Below are positions 63,951 to 64,000 of a stretch of 64,000 nt of DNA, one piece after another. Numbering within the stretch: position 1 is the stretch's first letter; each line of letters starts with the position of its first letter. Source of the DNA: Pannonibacter indicus (GTDB lineage Bacteria; Pseudomonadota; Alphaproteobacteria; Rhizobiales; Stappiaceae). Location of the stretch: positions 124,001 through 188,000 of the forward strand of contig NZ_LIPT01000002.1 of assembly GCF_001418225.1 (NCBI RefSeq). Reading direction: 5' to 3'. Position numbers and translations under genes: made by a program. The notes below the pieces were generated by a model. The model searched no databases and was not told where the DNA came from. It worked only from the letters and a program-made list of their open reading frames with translations.

Positions 63951-64000
63951 TGGATTTTCCAATCTTTCATCTGGACATGATGGGCAACCGGCTGCTGATT
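63950..64000 (+). CDS. Start of a gene running off the right edge
   Basis: The ATG overlaps the previous stop codon and opens MDFPIFHLDMMGNRLLI before the window ends. From memory this resembles the opening of large membrane proteins with a cytochrome-c-type domain in alphaproteobacteria, but 17 residues are too few to be sure. Confidence 0.4.
   Translation, partial: MDFPIFHLDMMGNRLLI

Overview
The window is high-GC, densely coded chromosomal DNA of an alphaproteobacterium, most likely of the order Hyphomicrobiales (Rhizobiales). The pointers are the block chvI-chvG-hprK-EIIA(Man)-HPr-ahcY, a DivL-type kinase with tyrosine at the phospho-site, a TsaE-AmgK fusion followed by murU, addBA, the mdh-sucCDAB-lpd order, an Omp19-like lipoprotein, an OpgC-like protein, DUF1150 next to hsp20, and a GcrA-type zinc-knuckle protein. 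I would not name a genus from this evidence. No rRNA, tRNA, CRISPR array, insertion sequence or prophage was seen.

Layout. 1-4.9 kb: the end of the F1 ATP synthase operon (atpH end, atpA, atpG, atpD, atpC). 5-8.1 kb, minus strand: a short GcrA-like protein, a MoeA-like/MocA-like molybdopterin protein and an XdhC split into two genes. 8.3-14.3 kb: pckA divergent from the envelope-stress two-component genes chvI/chvG, continuing into the regulatory PTS genes hprK, EIIA and HPr. 14.4-15.6 kb: a VapBC45-like toxin-antitoxin pair broken by one frameshift in each gene. 15.6-22.4 kb: ahcY behind a perfect palindrome, divL, tsaE-amgK and murU. 22.4-33.6 kb: addB, addA, trxA, grpE, xerC, a cold-shock gene, rpsU, a secreted protein and a metal-type MerR regulator. 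33.7-43.2 kb: a LacI-controlled operon of nine tightly packed genes that looks like uptake and salvage of a purine nucleoside or derivative. 43.4-54.6 kb, minus strand: zapE, mdh, sucC, sucD, sucA, odhB, a HXXEE membrane protein and lpdA. 55-64 kb: mixed genes, including an Omp19-like lipoprotein, GNAT acetyltransferase, opgC, hsp20/DUF1150, an ECF sigma factor with its anti-sigma factor, and a DUF4394 protein.

How the genes work together. Central carbon and energy genes dominate: ATP synthase, PEP carboxykinase and the lower TCA cycle. ChvG/ChvI and the incomplete PTS would tie envelope stress and nutrient state to that metabolism. DivL and the GcrA-like protein belong to alphaproteobacterial cell-cycle control. 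AmgK and MurU recycle cell-wall MurNAc. The LacI operon is the most self-contained accessory unit: transporter, nucleoside hydrolase, adenine deaminase, an M20 amidohydrolase of unknown substrate, and a phosphoribosyltransferase.

The most interesting points are: a related element of about 50 bp in two intercistronic gaps (4.25 and 55.1 kb) with a compensatory change in a short hairpin; the doubly frameshifted toxin-antitoxin pair; a 31-codon gene at 57.6 kb with a near-ideal ribosome binding site and its own terminator; the purine-type operon with a polyamine-family transporter and an unexplained amidohydrolase; and a 12-bp palindrome core shared by the pckA and lacI promoters.
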